DNA from: an uncultured Poribacteria bacterium
Lineage (GTDB): Bacteria; Poribacteria; WGA-4E; WGA-3G
Assembly: GCA_951812525.1 (NCBI GenBank)
Contig: OX638316.1
Coordinates: 3,466,506-3,530,505 of the forward strand
DNA length: 64,000 bases
Reading direction: 5' to 3'
In this document: piece after piece, positions 52,774 through 60,716 of the stretch
Layout of the letters: each line of letters begins with the position of its first letter
Numbering within the stretch: position 1 is the stretch's first letter
The notes under the pieces: generated by a model
The model's input: the letters and a program-made list of their open reading frames with translations, nothing else
The model's database searches: none
What the model was told of the DNA's origin: nothing
Made by a program: the position numbers and the translations under genes

Positions 52774-54000
52774 TCAATCTTGCAGACCGGCGATGTGATA
52801 ATCGAATAACTTGACACTCGTTTTGTGGTGATCTTCAAGAACGTAGTGTTCCAAGAGCGTTTTAGGACCGTGATTTAATGCAAAAATGCCGTAGTCTTTT
52901 CCATTAGGGGAGCGGGTAATGGTGTGGATATGCTCCAGATTACCACCGCCGGGTCCGCGATCACGTTCGCCTCTACCACCGCGTCCGCGTCTGCCACTAC
53001 CACCAGCTCCACCTTCGTTGTTAAATTCGATCCAAACGGCAGGATTGAAGACACGATAGTAGATTGGATCGTCCGTGGTCGTGCCACCAATCCAAACGAA
53101 ATAGGTGTCATCTATGCCAGCATCAATATCAGCCATCCATATATCCGCGAACTCGGTTTCAAGATTGTAGACATACGTCTTAATCAGGTTCCGAAGATTC
53201 TTTTTCTGAGCATCACTCATCTCTGATGCCTTCAAACCGATGCCGACAAAGTCTGAGTAATCGTGATTCAAGTACGGATCTGCTGATCTACCAGGACCTA
53301 CTTGGAGTCTACGCCGGTCTGTTTGAATTGCTTTCTCTTTTTGGCTCGTATCCAGATTGTTGAGTAAAGCAAAAGCGTTTCCCCTTTCGTCGTCCAGTAC
53401 GACAGTGCTGTTAATGGTCACCGGCTCAGATCCAATGAAGGCGGGAACAATAGATACCTCATCGCCATGCACAAGGAAATTCAGAGCTAAGTGATGTCCG
53501 TCCAGTTGAAAACCCCACGATCCATCTGTTTCAGGGTTGCCGAATAAAGCAATATGATAGGATTTCGGATCCCAAAGACTGGGTCTGATTGTGCTGAGAT
53601 GCGTTTCAACATCTTTCGTAATCAGAGAAACTTTGGTATAGCCATCATCACTCAAAAATGCGTTCAAAACATCATAGAAAAGTGCCAGCTGTTCAGTGGA
53701 CAATCTACCAAAACGGATACCGCCGCGATCACCACTCATACCTGGCGGAAAATTGCTCCAGCAATAAGATTCCTTATGTCCAAGTGGGAAAGAAGCCTTC
53801 TCAAGCAATTCGCTGCTCAGTGAGCTACGGAAGTTTTTCATAGGACTTGCCAAAGCGACAATTGACGGTTTTGTGGAGATTTCGGCGATGCCTTCTGTTT
53901 TTTCTGCTTGAACGGTTGTGCTATCGAAGATGGTGAGTGTGAGTATCACTATGCCTAGTGTAAACAGGACTGTAAATGTGAGTAGAATCTTGTGTGGCAT
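52774..54000 (-). CDS. Exported DUF3500 protein with Arg/Gly-rich insert
   Basis: This 408-residue protein has a signal peptide (about 1-32) and the DUF3500 core. Its recognisable centre is GSWGFQLDGHHLALNFLVHGDEVSIVPAFIGSEP (about 158-191), followed by LLNNLDTSQKEKA. Near the C-terminus a low-complexity Gly/Arg segment (GGAGGSGRRGRGGRGERDRG and on, about 333-356) interrupts what is normally a short loop before EHIHTITRSPNGKDYG. The function of DUF3500 is not known. An AAGGGA Shine-Dalgarno precedes the ATG. The methyltransferase gene follows 20 bases later. Confidence 0.85.
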   Translation of the reverse strand: MPHKILLTFTVLFTLGIVILTLTIFDSTTVQAEKTEGIAEISTKPSIVALASPMKNFRSSLSSELLEKASFPLGHKESYCWSNFPPGMSGDRGGIRFGRLSTEQLALFYDVLNAFLSDDGYTKVSLITKDVETHLSTIRPSLWDPKSYHIALFGNPETDGSWGFQLDGHHLALNFLVHGDEVSIVPAFIGSEPVTINSTVVLDDERGNAFALLNNLDTSQKEKAIQTDRRRLQVGPGRSADPYLNHDYSDFVGIGLKASEMSDAQKKNLRNLIKTYVYNLETEFADIWMADIDAGIDDTYFVWIGGTTTDDPIYYRVFNPAVWIEFNNEGGAGGSGRRGRGGRGERDRGPGGGNLEHIHTITRSPNGKDYGIFALNHGPKTLLEHYVLEDHHKTSVKLFDYHIAGLQD

Positions 54001-54183
54001 GTTAATCCCTTCATTAAATAGTGCGGAATCCTTAAGAATATGTTATATCACTTTTAATTACTTTGTGATACATAATAAACGGAAGTAGAGGTGCTCAGAA
54101 TTCCATCTTTCACACCCCTCAATTTGACCGTTGGGAAATTCGTGGGTTGTCCAATCCGGCGGATTCCCTATTTTATTTTTCAG

Positions 54184-55515
54184 TTATTCGAGTGAAAGTT
54201 CAACCGTAATCTGCTCTCCATTTCGCAGAAGTTTTACGGGTAAAGTTTTCGCTTGAGGTGCTTCCTGTAGCACATAGGCGATGATACCACTTTCCGTGAG
54301 TCGATCAGTGCTGTTGCCATAACCAACAATAATATCGCCTCGACGGATCCCTGCCCTTTGCGCATTCGTTGTTGTAGATGAACGGCGTGATCGACGGCTA
54401 ACTTGCTCAACATTCAGTGCCATTTCGGTTTTACCTAAGCCGTTGCGTTGGCGTTCGGCATCAGATAGGTCTTCAAGCACCATCCCACCGAGTGCCACGA
54501 GTCGCAATTCGCCTGTCGTTGTACGCCAAGAAATGTCAGTGCCTTTCCGCCAACCCGGATTGAGAGTAAGCGTTAATTCAATTTCTTCTCCGTGCCGATC
54601 GACTCTAACTGGCAATGTTGTATTTTCCGGGGCGCGGTGTAGCACCCATTGCACATCGGCGATTGAGATAATCGGCTGCCCATCAAGCGTTAGAATCTCG
54701 TCTGCACGACGGAATCCGTCTTTCTCAGCGGGGGAGCCAGGCTCGACTTTACTAATCTTCGCTCGATGTTTCGGTGAAAAATGCAATCCCAAAACATCTG
54801 GCATCGGAAATGGGTACAGGATTTCATCAGGAATAGGCTTCCGGTTGTACCAATGGATCTCACGCTGTGCTTCACCAATCTGATGGCAGTGGATACATTG
54901 ACGGTCAATACTCCCTCCAAAATCCAAGGTTGCCGAGTACCGTAACAATGCCGGGAATGCCTCTGGTGTTTTCTTGAGTGGTTCAGGTCCGACCTTTGCC
55001 GCTAAAGATGACTTGTTTTCTGGGTATCCGGCGTGTAATGAGAGTGCAGCTTCAAGTGCCTGTTTGAAACTCTCAATTGAAATATCTTTCGCAGCATTTT
55101 CGTATTCAGCACGTGTGCCAAAACGTCCATAAATAGTCTTATCAGCATTCATGAAAAACGCGGCGAAGGTGAGGTCGTAATCAAATTGGAACAGCGATAA
55201 GTCCATACCGTTACCTTGCACCATACGGACGCGTACAAACTGCTCCATCAGTTCTTTAATCTGTTTGTCGTGACGAACAACCTGTTCATCGAAGCCTTGG
55301 CAGGACTCTCACGGCACTCACCGGAAAATGATAAGCAGCGGTTCTCCAGTCTTTTCTGCTTCGGCATACCCTTTATCGAGGTCGTTGTAGATCCAGTAGC
55401 CGGTTGACTTTACCGACTCTATGTCTTCTGAGACCTCTTCGTCACCGTGCCCAAAGCAGAATGATACAGCTAAGAGAAGAATGCCGAGCATTATACCCGA
55501 AACCCTGAATTTCAT
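54184..55515 (-). CDS. Exported thioredoxin-like / CxxCH / PDZ selenoprotein with two Sec codons
   Basis: This gene is read through two in-frame TGA codons (55320-55318 and 55311-55309) to give 443 residues. A signal peptide (about 1-22, AAGGAG nine bases upstream) is followed by a thioredoxin-like domain (TGEPLLIIFR-U66-V-P-U69-E-S-C72-QGFDEQVV). A single CxxCH haem-c-type motif follows (C207, C210, H211), then two PDZ domains (about 240-320 and 365-443). The downstream part is in the same frame, contains only its own TAA stop, and has no Shine-Dalgarno before the internal ATG at 55248. Cys homologues have Cys where U appears. A family called Trx7/PDZ (seleno)protein is known to me. Predicted role is periplasmic thiol/selenol redox chemistry. 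Confidence 0.85.
55272..55290 (-). promoter_or_regulatory. Candidate bacterial SECIS hairpin
   Basis: On the minus strand, arms GATGAAC (55290-55284) and GTTCGTC (55278-55272) pair over 7 bases with one G-U, around loop AGGTT. The stem starts 18 bases after the second TGA and 27 after the first. A G lies in the first two loop positions, as the bacterial SECIS model asks. Confidence 0.5.
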
Positions 55516-55552
55516 TAGTATATTCTCCTTTTCAGTTGTGTTTTTTGTATAT

Positions 55553-55586
55553 GTAGGTTAGATTCAACGGGTAGTGAAACCCAATT
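55553..55586. repeat. GTTGGGTT hairpin repeat, copy 2 (diverged)
   Basis: GTAGGTTAGATT...GTAGTGAAACCCAATT matches the copy at 28747 in its ends and in the GTAGxxGAAACCCAA part. The left arm has changed, so the hairpin is weakened. It lies between the DUF98 and selenoprotein genes. Confidence 0.5.
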
Positions 55587-55606
55587 CAGAAAATTGCTCC
55601 CAATAA

Positions 55607-56209
55607 TTAGAGTGGAAACTTTTCATTAATCAGCATAAGCGGTTCTCGGTTTGCGAACACCCGGTAGGCGCGACTGATAAACGTCTCACCTTCAAGATGT
55701 GCAACAGCAGGCGGTAGATTCCCTAAGGTTTCGATGCCGCACCAGAGCAACTCACGCCGAGTTTCTAAACCACTGCGCCGCAACAAACCCCCCAATCCCT
55801 GTTTGTCGGAAGTTAACCCGTCTAAAAGCGATTTAGGGAGGCGTTGCGGCACAATGAGTGAAGTTGCGTAGGTATGAATTATCGGAGATGATATGTTTTG
55901 CGAGTGGCTTTGAAGCACCACTTGCCTAGAGATGATGTCTTCTCCAGCAGGTAGTTGGAGCCATCTGTGTTTAGTGGGTAGGGTCTGATGCGTTTGTTGT
56001 AACAGCACGACTTCCACCGGCGCGAGTGTATACGCTTCGATGAACCGTGTAACTGTTCCATCAGTGACGAGCAGTCCTCGTTGAAATGGAGTGAGTCGCG
56101 CGAGGTTAATTTCTTTTATATCGTTGGGTTTAGCGTCTTGGGCAACAAAGAGGGTTTTTATACGTGTGTTGGCAAAACTTCCTGTATCTTGGTTTGTGTC
56201 TGTTTTCAT
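55607..56209 (-). CDS. DUF98 / chorismate-lyase-like protein
   Basis: This 200-residue cytoplasmic protein of the UbiC-like (DUF98) family shows LTPFQRGLLVTDGTVTRFIEAY at the start of the domain. LPAGEDIISRQVVL and YATSLIVPQRLP are in the middle, and LGGLLRRSGLETRRELLWCGIE follows, with the Arg and Glu expected to line the active site. Chorismate lyases make 4-hydroxybenzoate, but many DUF98 members are uncharacterised. No other quinone-pathway gene is nearby. A GAGGG Shine-Dalgarno lies nine bases before the ATG. The selenoprotein gene follows 91 bases later on the same strand. Confidence 0.78.
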   Translation of the reverse strand: MKTDTNQDTGSFANTRIKTLFVAQDAKPNDIKEINLARLTPFQRGLLVTDGTVTRFIEAYTLAPVEVVLLQQTHQTLPTKHRWLQLPAGEDIISRQVVLQSHSQNISSPIIHTYATSLIVPQRLPKSLLDGLTSDKQGLGGLLRRSGLETRRELLWCGIETLGNLPPAVAHLEGETFISRAYRVFANREPLMLINEKFPL

Positions 56210-56336
56210 AGGGTATTTCCCTCTATTTTGAAAAAAGTGGGTTTGTTAAAAGCAATGGACTTATTGGATTTCTTATGAAATTAGACACGTAGGTTTAAAA
56301 AAGGTTCGTTTCTGTAACACACAAATCAATCCCGAC

Positions 56337-56366
56337 TTGACAAATGCCGTGAAGATACCGTATACT
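56337..56366 (+). promoter_or_regulatory. Promoter for TPR-membrane paralogue 2
   Basis: TTGACA (56337-56342) and TATACT (56361-56366) are separated by 18 bases. The leader of about 53 bases ends in GGAGGG before the GTG at 56426. Confidence 0.65.
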
Positions 56367-56425
56367 GTCCCTACTGATTCCCTTTGCAACGGGACTGGCT
56401 ATTCGATTATGGAGGGACATTTCGA

Positions 56426-57283
56426 GTGTCCACAACTATAAACTGTTTTGTATTTTTCTTTTTGATTTTCTTATTCTCTATTTTCTGCAGCTTCAACGCA
56501 ACGGCGGAAGAACTGCCCCTATCTCTTGGTAAATACCTCTTCGCCCAAGCCAATTACGATGCTGCGATTACTGAATATAAACGCTTTCTCTTTTTCCACC
56601 CTGATGATCCGCGTATTGGAGAGGTATATCAAAATATTGGGCTTGCTTACAGAGCACAAGGTTTATGGGTAGAGGCAACCAACTCGCTACGAACGGCAGT
56701 CCATCACGCTACAGATAGTGAATCAAAATCGGAGTACCAATTGGAACTCGCCGTGACGCTGATCGCAATGGAGGATTACGATCTTGCTCAATTGGCATTG
56801 ATTAAGACGACACTGCAAGCCCCTTCTGCTCTGCTTTACCGTCGAGCACTATTTTTGAGAGGTGTTGCGTATATTTATCAGTTTCGATGGGATGAAGCGC
56901 GTGAGGTGCTAAGAGACTGGAGGAATGATAAGAAACTGGGCGCGCTTTTTGATGCGGTGGTTAATGTCCCGCAGAAGTCTGTTGGTGTCGCAAGGCTATT
57001 ATCGACAATTCTCCCTGGTGCTGGACAGGTCTACGCTGGCAATTGGAGAAGCGGATTAAACGCCTTTCTGCTAAACAGCACGCTCGGTTTCCTCACCATT
57101 GATGCGGCGTTTGACCGACATTATTCAGATGCTCTGTTATGGGGAGTGCTTGCTTTCTGGCGTTACTACCAAGGAAACACGTTCCGCGCTGGAGAGGCAG
57201 CTAAACAGTTCAATGAACAACAGATTCAACAAGCTGCTGAAGCGATCTTACAGCGGCTTCAAGAAATGGCTGACACACCTTAA
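56426..57283 (+). CDS. TPR protein with C-terminal membrane domain, paralogue 2
   Basis: The product has 285 residues from the GTG at 56426, which has GGAGGG nine bases upstream; an in-frame ATG at 56384 has none. A signal peptide (about 1-28) and TPR-like repeats (about 35-170; LFAQANYDAAITEYKRFLFFHPDD, AQGLWVEATNSLRTAVHHA) are followed by a hydrophobic domain opening ARLLSTILPGAGQVYAGNWRSGLN. That matches the PGAGRLYTG domain of the protein at 36330, so the two are paralogues. This copy stands alone, without the LolA-like and YidD-like partners. Its role is unknown. Confidence 0.8.
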   Translation: MSTTINCFVFFFLIFLFSIFCSFNATAEELPLSLGKYLFAQANYDAAITEYKRFLFFHPDDPRIGEVYQNIGLAYRAQGLWVEATNSLRTAVHHATDSESKSEYQLELAVTLIAMEDYDLAQLALIKTTLQAPSALLYRRALFLRGVAYIYQFRWDEAREVLRDWRNDKKLGALFDAVVNVPQKSVGVARLLSTILPGAGQVYAGNWRSGLNAFLLNSTLGFLTIDAAFDRHYSDALLWGVLAFWRYYQGNTFRAGEAAKQFNEQQIQQAAEAILQRLQEMADTP

Positions 57284-57292
57284 AACTGTTTG

Positions 57293-59188
57293 CTATACTG
57301 TTGAGCGTTTCTGGACAACATACACAACGGCGATGAGCACGATCGCAATAATGAACGTCCAGATGTTATAGATGTATGCCAAAAATGCTGCAAGCGCAAG
57401 TGCTATCCATTCATACCAATGCGTCTTTCGGACGAAATAACCCATTGTCACCATTGAGAAAATGATCGTGCCGACGACCGCGCTTACCACGGACAACATG
57501 TATTCTACCGGTGTGCCATCTGTGAATAGGATGTGTGTATACGCGAACAGCAACGGCATGATGTATAGAAGTTTTGCAAACTTGAAACACGCCCATCCCG
57601 TTTTCCACGGATCGGCACGCGCGATAGCAGCACCTGCGTAAGCCCCTAAGGCAACCGGTGGCGTGATGTTTGAATCTTGGCTTAACCAGAAAATGATCAG
57701 GTGTGCAGCAATGACGGATATGCCCATTTCAGGCGTTGTTAGTATCGGCACAGCGAGCTCAGAGGTAATTAGATAGGCAGCGGTAACAGGGATCCCCATA
57801 CCGAGTACTAAAGAGGCGGCGGCGAGGAACAATATCGCTATAGCCTTATTATTTCCGGCGACCGTCAGCACTAATTCTGGGAATATCCTTCCTAAACCCG
57901 TCAAGTCAATAACAGCGACGATAATACCAATAGTGCCGACCGCTCCGCCAATCGCAAGCGAATTCTTTGCTCCACCCACCATCGCTTCCCAGATGCGTTG
58001 TGGCGTTAACCGAGTCTCTGGACGAAAGTAGCTGACCCCAATTGTAACCAATATCGCGAAGAATGCTGCTTTGTAGGCGGTATATCCAGCGATGAGCATC
58101 CCAATCAGCGTAAGCAACGGCAGTGAGTAAAACCAGCCGCTTTTAAGTAGGGACAAGAATTTCGGTATTTCTGCTGCCGGTATCTGTTCAAGTCCCTCTT
58201 TTTTCGCTTCAAAATGAACCATTACCCAGACAGATAGGAAATAGAGAATCGCTGGCACAATAGATAAGAGCGCGATTTGACTATATGGTAACCCTGTTCG
58301 CTCTGCCATCAGAAACGCCCCAGCTCCCATCACTGGCGGTAAGAATTGTCCACCTACAGAAGCGGAAGCCTCGACCGCTCCAGCGACGTGCGGACGAAAA
58401 CCTGTGCGCTTCATTAATGGAATAGTGAATGTTCCGGTGGCAACTGTATTTGCAATTGCACTTCCCGCCACAGAGCCGAAAAAACCAGAAGTCATAACCG
58501 AAACTTTCGCCGCTCCACCTACTGAACGTCCCGCTAAGGACATCGGCAGATTGATGAAGAATTGTCCAACGCCTGATTTTTCCAGAAACGCACCGAAGAA
58601 GATGAAGAGTATTACGTACGTCGCCATCACGTTTGCCATGATACCAAAAACACCCGCTTGATTAAAAAAGCAGTGTTCAATGATTCGGCGCACTGAAAAG
58701 CCTTTATGTGCGATGGCATCGGGCATAGAACGACCGACAAGTGCGTATAGGATACCAATCATAGCAATGATGGGCAACGCCCACCCTACCGTTCTACGGC
58801 TCACCTCAAAACTAATCACTATCGCGATGGCTCCTACAATGATATCGAGTTGGTTGTAATTACCCGCCCGAGTTGCTAGATCCGGGTACTCGACAATCCA
58901 ATATCCGATAGTGAAGATACTACATGCGATGAGTCCTATATCTATAATGGAGGGGCGGTGTACTGGAGAAGTCTGTCGGCATCGGTAGAGTAGCCCAATG
59001 AGCACGTAAGTAAGAAGGAGATAGAAGCCGATGTGGTATTGCTCACTGGCACTTCCGAAGCCGGCACTGTGAAGATAAAAAAGGACAAGACAAACCGCGC
59101 CGAACTCGAAGATCCTTCTATATACAGGTTTCAATTCAGGGCGTTGGGTTTCAAAACCGGTAACGCCTGTCGTCTCTGATTGTGTCAT
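57293..59188 (-). CDS. TRAP transporter permease, fused small and large subunits
   Basis: This 631-residue inner-membrane protein fuses the 4-helix DctQ-like and 12-helix DctM-like subunits of a TRAP transporter. GGQFLPPVMGAGAFLMAERTG, GSVAGSAIANTVATGTFTIPLMKR and GMGIPVTAAYLI are characteristic of the TAXI-associated 4TM/12TM type. TRAP systems import organic acids with Na+ using a periplasmic receptor. No TAXI receptor gene is adjacent, so the substrate is unknown and the receptor must be elsewhere. GGAGG lies before the ATG. It is convergent with the TPR gene, 9 bases apart. Confidence 0.92.
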   Translation of the reverse strand: MTQSETTGVTGFETQRPELKPVYRRIFEFGAVCLVLFYLHSAGFGSASEQYHIGFYLLLTYVLIGLLYRCRQTSPVHRPSIIDIGLIACSIFTIGYWIVEYPDLATRAGNYNQLDIIVGAIAIVISFEVSRRTVGWALPIIAMIGILYALVGRSMPDAIAHKGFSVRRIIEHCFFNQAGVFGIMANVMATYVILFIFFGAFLEKSGVGQFFINLPMSLAGRSVGGAAKVSVMTSGFFGSVAGSAIANTVATGTFTIPLMKRTGFRPHVAGAVEASASVGGQFLPPVMGAGAFLMAERTGLPYSQIALLSIVPAILYFLSVWVMVHFEAKKEGLEQIPAAEIPKFLSLLKSGWFYSLPLLTLIGMLIAGYTAYKAAFFAILVTIGVSYFRPETRLTPQRIWEAMVGGAKNSLAIGGAVGTIGIIVAVIDLTGLGRIFPELVLTVAGNNKAIAILFLAAASLVLGMGIPVTAAYLITSELAVPILTTPEMGISVIAAHLIIFWLSQDSNITPPVALGAYAGAAIARADPWKTGWACFKFAKLLYIMPLLFAYTHILFTDGTPVEYMLSVVSAVVGTIIFSMVTMGYFVRKTHWYEWIALALAAFLAYIYNIWTFIIAIVLIAVVYVVQKRSTV

Positions 59189-59304
59189 TGTGCCTCCATT
59201 GTGAATGTTTCCTTTTTATTTTACTTGAAAAGTGTAGAGAAAGCAAATGGATTATCCATCAAAAAGCGTCCGCTCTTACCGCCAATACCCATACTCGAAT
59301 CCAC

Positions 59305-59336
59305 GGAGGTTGGGTAGAGCGTAGCGAAACCCAACT
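59305..59336. repeat. GTTGGGT hairpin repeat, copy 3
   Basis: GAGGTTGGGTAGAGCGTAGCGAAACCCAAC contains arms GTTGGGT and ACCCAAC. It is the same family as 28747 and 55553. It lies in the 424-base divergent region 59189-59612, which also holds a 9-base tandem repeat, an AACTG-rich run and a promoter but no gene. Confidence 0.6.
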
Positions 59337-59372
59337 GCATACTATAGCAGTTTGGCACACACAAACCCCAAA

Positions 59373-59408
59373 ATCCGTGTTATCTGTGTCATCCGCGTCA
59401 TCCGCGAT
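59373..59408. repeat. Four tandem 9-base repeats
   Basis: The units ATCCGTGTT, ATCTGTGTC, ATCCGCGTC and ATCCGCGAT are in a row, consensus ATCYGYGTY. They lie 37 bases after the GTTGGGT hairpin. Confidence 0.65.
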
Positions 59409-59547
59409 TTGCGGCGTACTCGACTAAATGCGACGTGCATTCAGACGATAAGCGCGTTATTCCAATTGCCAACTGTTAACTACTAACAACCAACCCCGAC
59501 AACGGAAAACAGAAACCGAATATTCTTAATCTACCACACGCCACCAC

Positions 59548-59576
59548 TTGTCAATAAGTAGAAGTTGTGATAGAAT
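59548..59576 (+). promoter_or_regulatory. Promoter for the Gfo/Idh/MocA gene
   Basis: TTGTCA (59548-59553) and TAGAAT (59571-59576) are separated by exactly 17 bases. The start point would be near 59583, with a 30-base leader containing GAGGAGA. Confidence 0.65.
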
Positions 59577-59612
59577 AGTATCACGTTAACCGACTCAGAG
59601 AGGAGACACATA

Positions 59613-60665
59613 ATGGCAATAGGATTGGGCGTTATTGGGATGAACCCTACGAATATGGGGTCAACAGCGACCCTTTTGAAAGATGTCCCGGACCTGAACT
59701 ATGAACTCCGCGGTATATGCGCGAAGCGGGCAAATGTACTGGAAACCTATGCGAAGCAGATCGGTGTGGACTTTTGGACAACAGATTACCGCGAATTGGT
59801 ACAGCGTGAGGATATTTCTGTTATCGCAATCTATTCTCCAGACCACTTGCACGCTGAACACTGTATCGCAGCGATTGAAGCCGGTAAACACGTCGTTTGC
59901 ACAAAACCGATGGTGACGACTTTAGCCGACGCACAACAGTTAGTAGACTTGGTCCGCCAGCACAAAGTCAAATTTCTCGTTGGGCAGACGATGCGGTTCG
60001 ATCTCCAATTTCTGACGATGAAGCGTCTCTTCGACGATGGCGACTTAGGCGACATTATGGTGGCAGATGCCTATTATGTCCACGACATGCGCGAGGTATA
60101 CGATTTCACACCGTGGCGACTCCACGTGCCTCAAGATTTAATGTTTGGTGGCGTTGTGCATCCTGTTGACATCCTGCGGAGTTTTTTGGGCGATGTCGAA
60201 GAGGTACACGCTTACGGTACGAAGGGACTACTCACACCAGAATATCCATTGAAGAACAATTTCTTTCTCAATCTGAAGTTTAAGAGCGGTCAGATCGCAA
60301 GAGCAATGGGACTTTACGACATCGTACACCCGCCGATGCCGATGATGCAGGTCTCCGTTTACGGGAGTAGAGGCACGATGATTGGCGACTTTACAGATAA
60401 CAAAGGTGGGCACGTGAAACTGATGCTCGACAAGTCAGCAGCAAGAGAGCCTTTAAAGATGACATGTCCGCCTGAAGTTGACACAAGCGTTTACGGACAC
60501 GGACAAACAGTGATCCGGTATATGCGCCATTTTCAGCAGTGCCTTGAGGAAGACTTAGACCCCTCGCCAAATGTGGTTGACGGGGCAAAGTCCGTTGCCG
60601 TCGGAGTAGCAGCGTGGGAATCCGTTGAGACGGGAAAACCCGTGAAGGTGTTCAACGAATTTTAG
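59613..60665 (+). CDS. Gfo/Idh/MocA family oxidoreductase
   Basis: This 350-residue NAD(P)-dependent oxidoreductase has an N-terminal Rossmann domain (GLGVIGMNPTNMGSTA) that departs from the usual GxGxxG, reading G-V-I-G-M-N. The conserved Lys-Pro is present in HVVCTKPMVTTLADAQ (EKP-type, with Cys-Thr before it). The second domain has the HPVDILRSFLGDV helix with a catalytic-type His. The family acts on sugars, inositols and related alcohols, and the substrate is not predictable. It is transcribed alone from its own promoter and ends at a strong hairpin. Confidence 0.9.
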   Translation: MAIGLGVIGMNPTNMGSTATLLKDVPDLNYELRGICAKRANVLETYAKQIGVDFWTTDYRELVQREDISVIAIYSPDHLHAEHCIAAIEAGKHVVCTKPMVTTLADAQQLVDLVRQHKVKFLVGQTMRFDLQFLTMKRLFDDGDLGDIMVADAYYVHDMREVYDFTPWRLHVPQDLMFGGVVHPVDILRSFLGDVEEVHAYGTKGLLTPEYPLKNNFFLNLKFKSGQIARAMGLYDIVHPPMPMMQVSVYGSRGTMIGDFTDNKGGHVKLMLDKSAAREPLKMTCPPEVDTSVYGHGQTVIRYMRHFQQCLEEDLDPSPNVVDGAKSVAVGVAAWESVETGKPVKVFNEF

Positions 60666-60681
60666 AATAAATAGGAGAGAG

Positions 60682-60705
60682 CGGGCGGATTGTCGAATCC
60701 GCCCG
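60682..60705. terminator. Bidirectional hairpin terminator
   Basis: Perfect 10-base GC-rich arms CGGGCGGATT and AATCCGCCCG with loop GTCG lie between the convergent stops at 60665 and 60717. Confidence 0.65.
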
Positions 60706-60716
60706 TATGATACTGA

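Noticed and set aside
55318-55515. The 65-residue frame as a separate small exported protein or pseudogene fragment
   Set aside because: It is in register with the downstream frame across two TGA codons at expected Cys positions, and the join reads as thioredoxin-like sequence, so a single selenoprotein explains it better.
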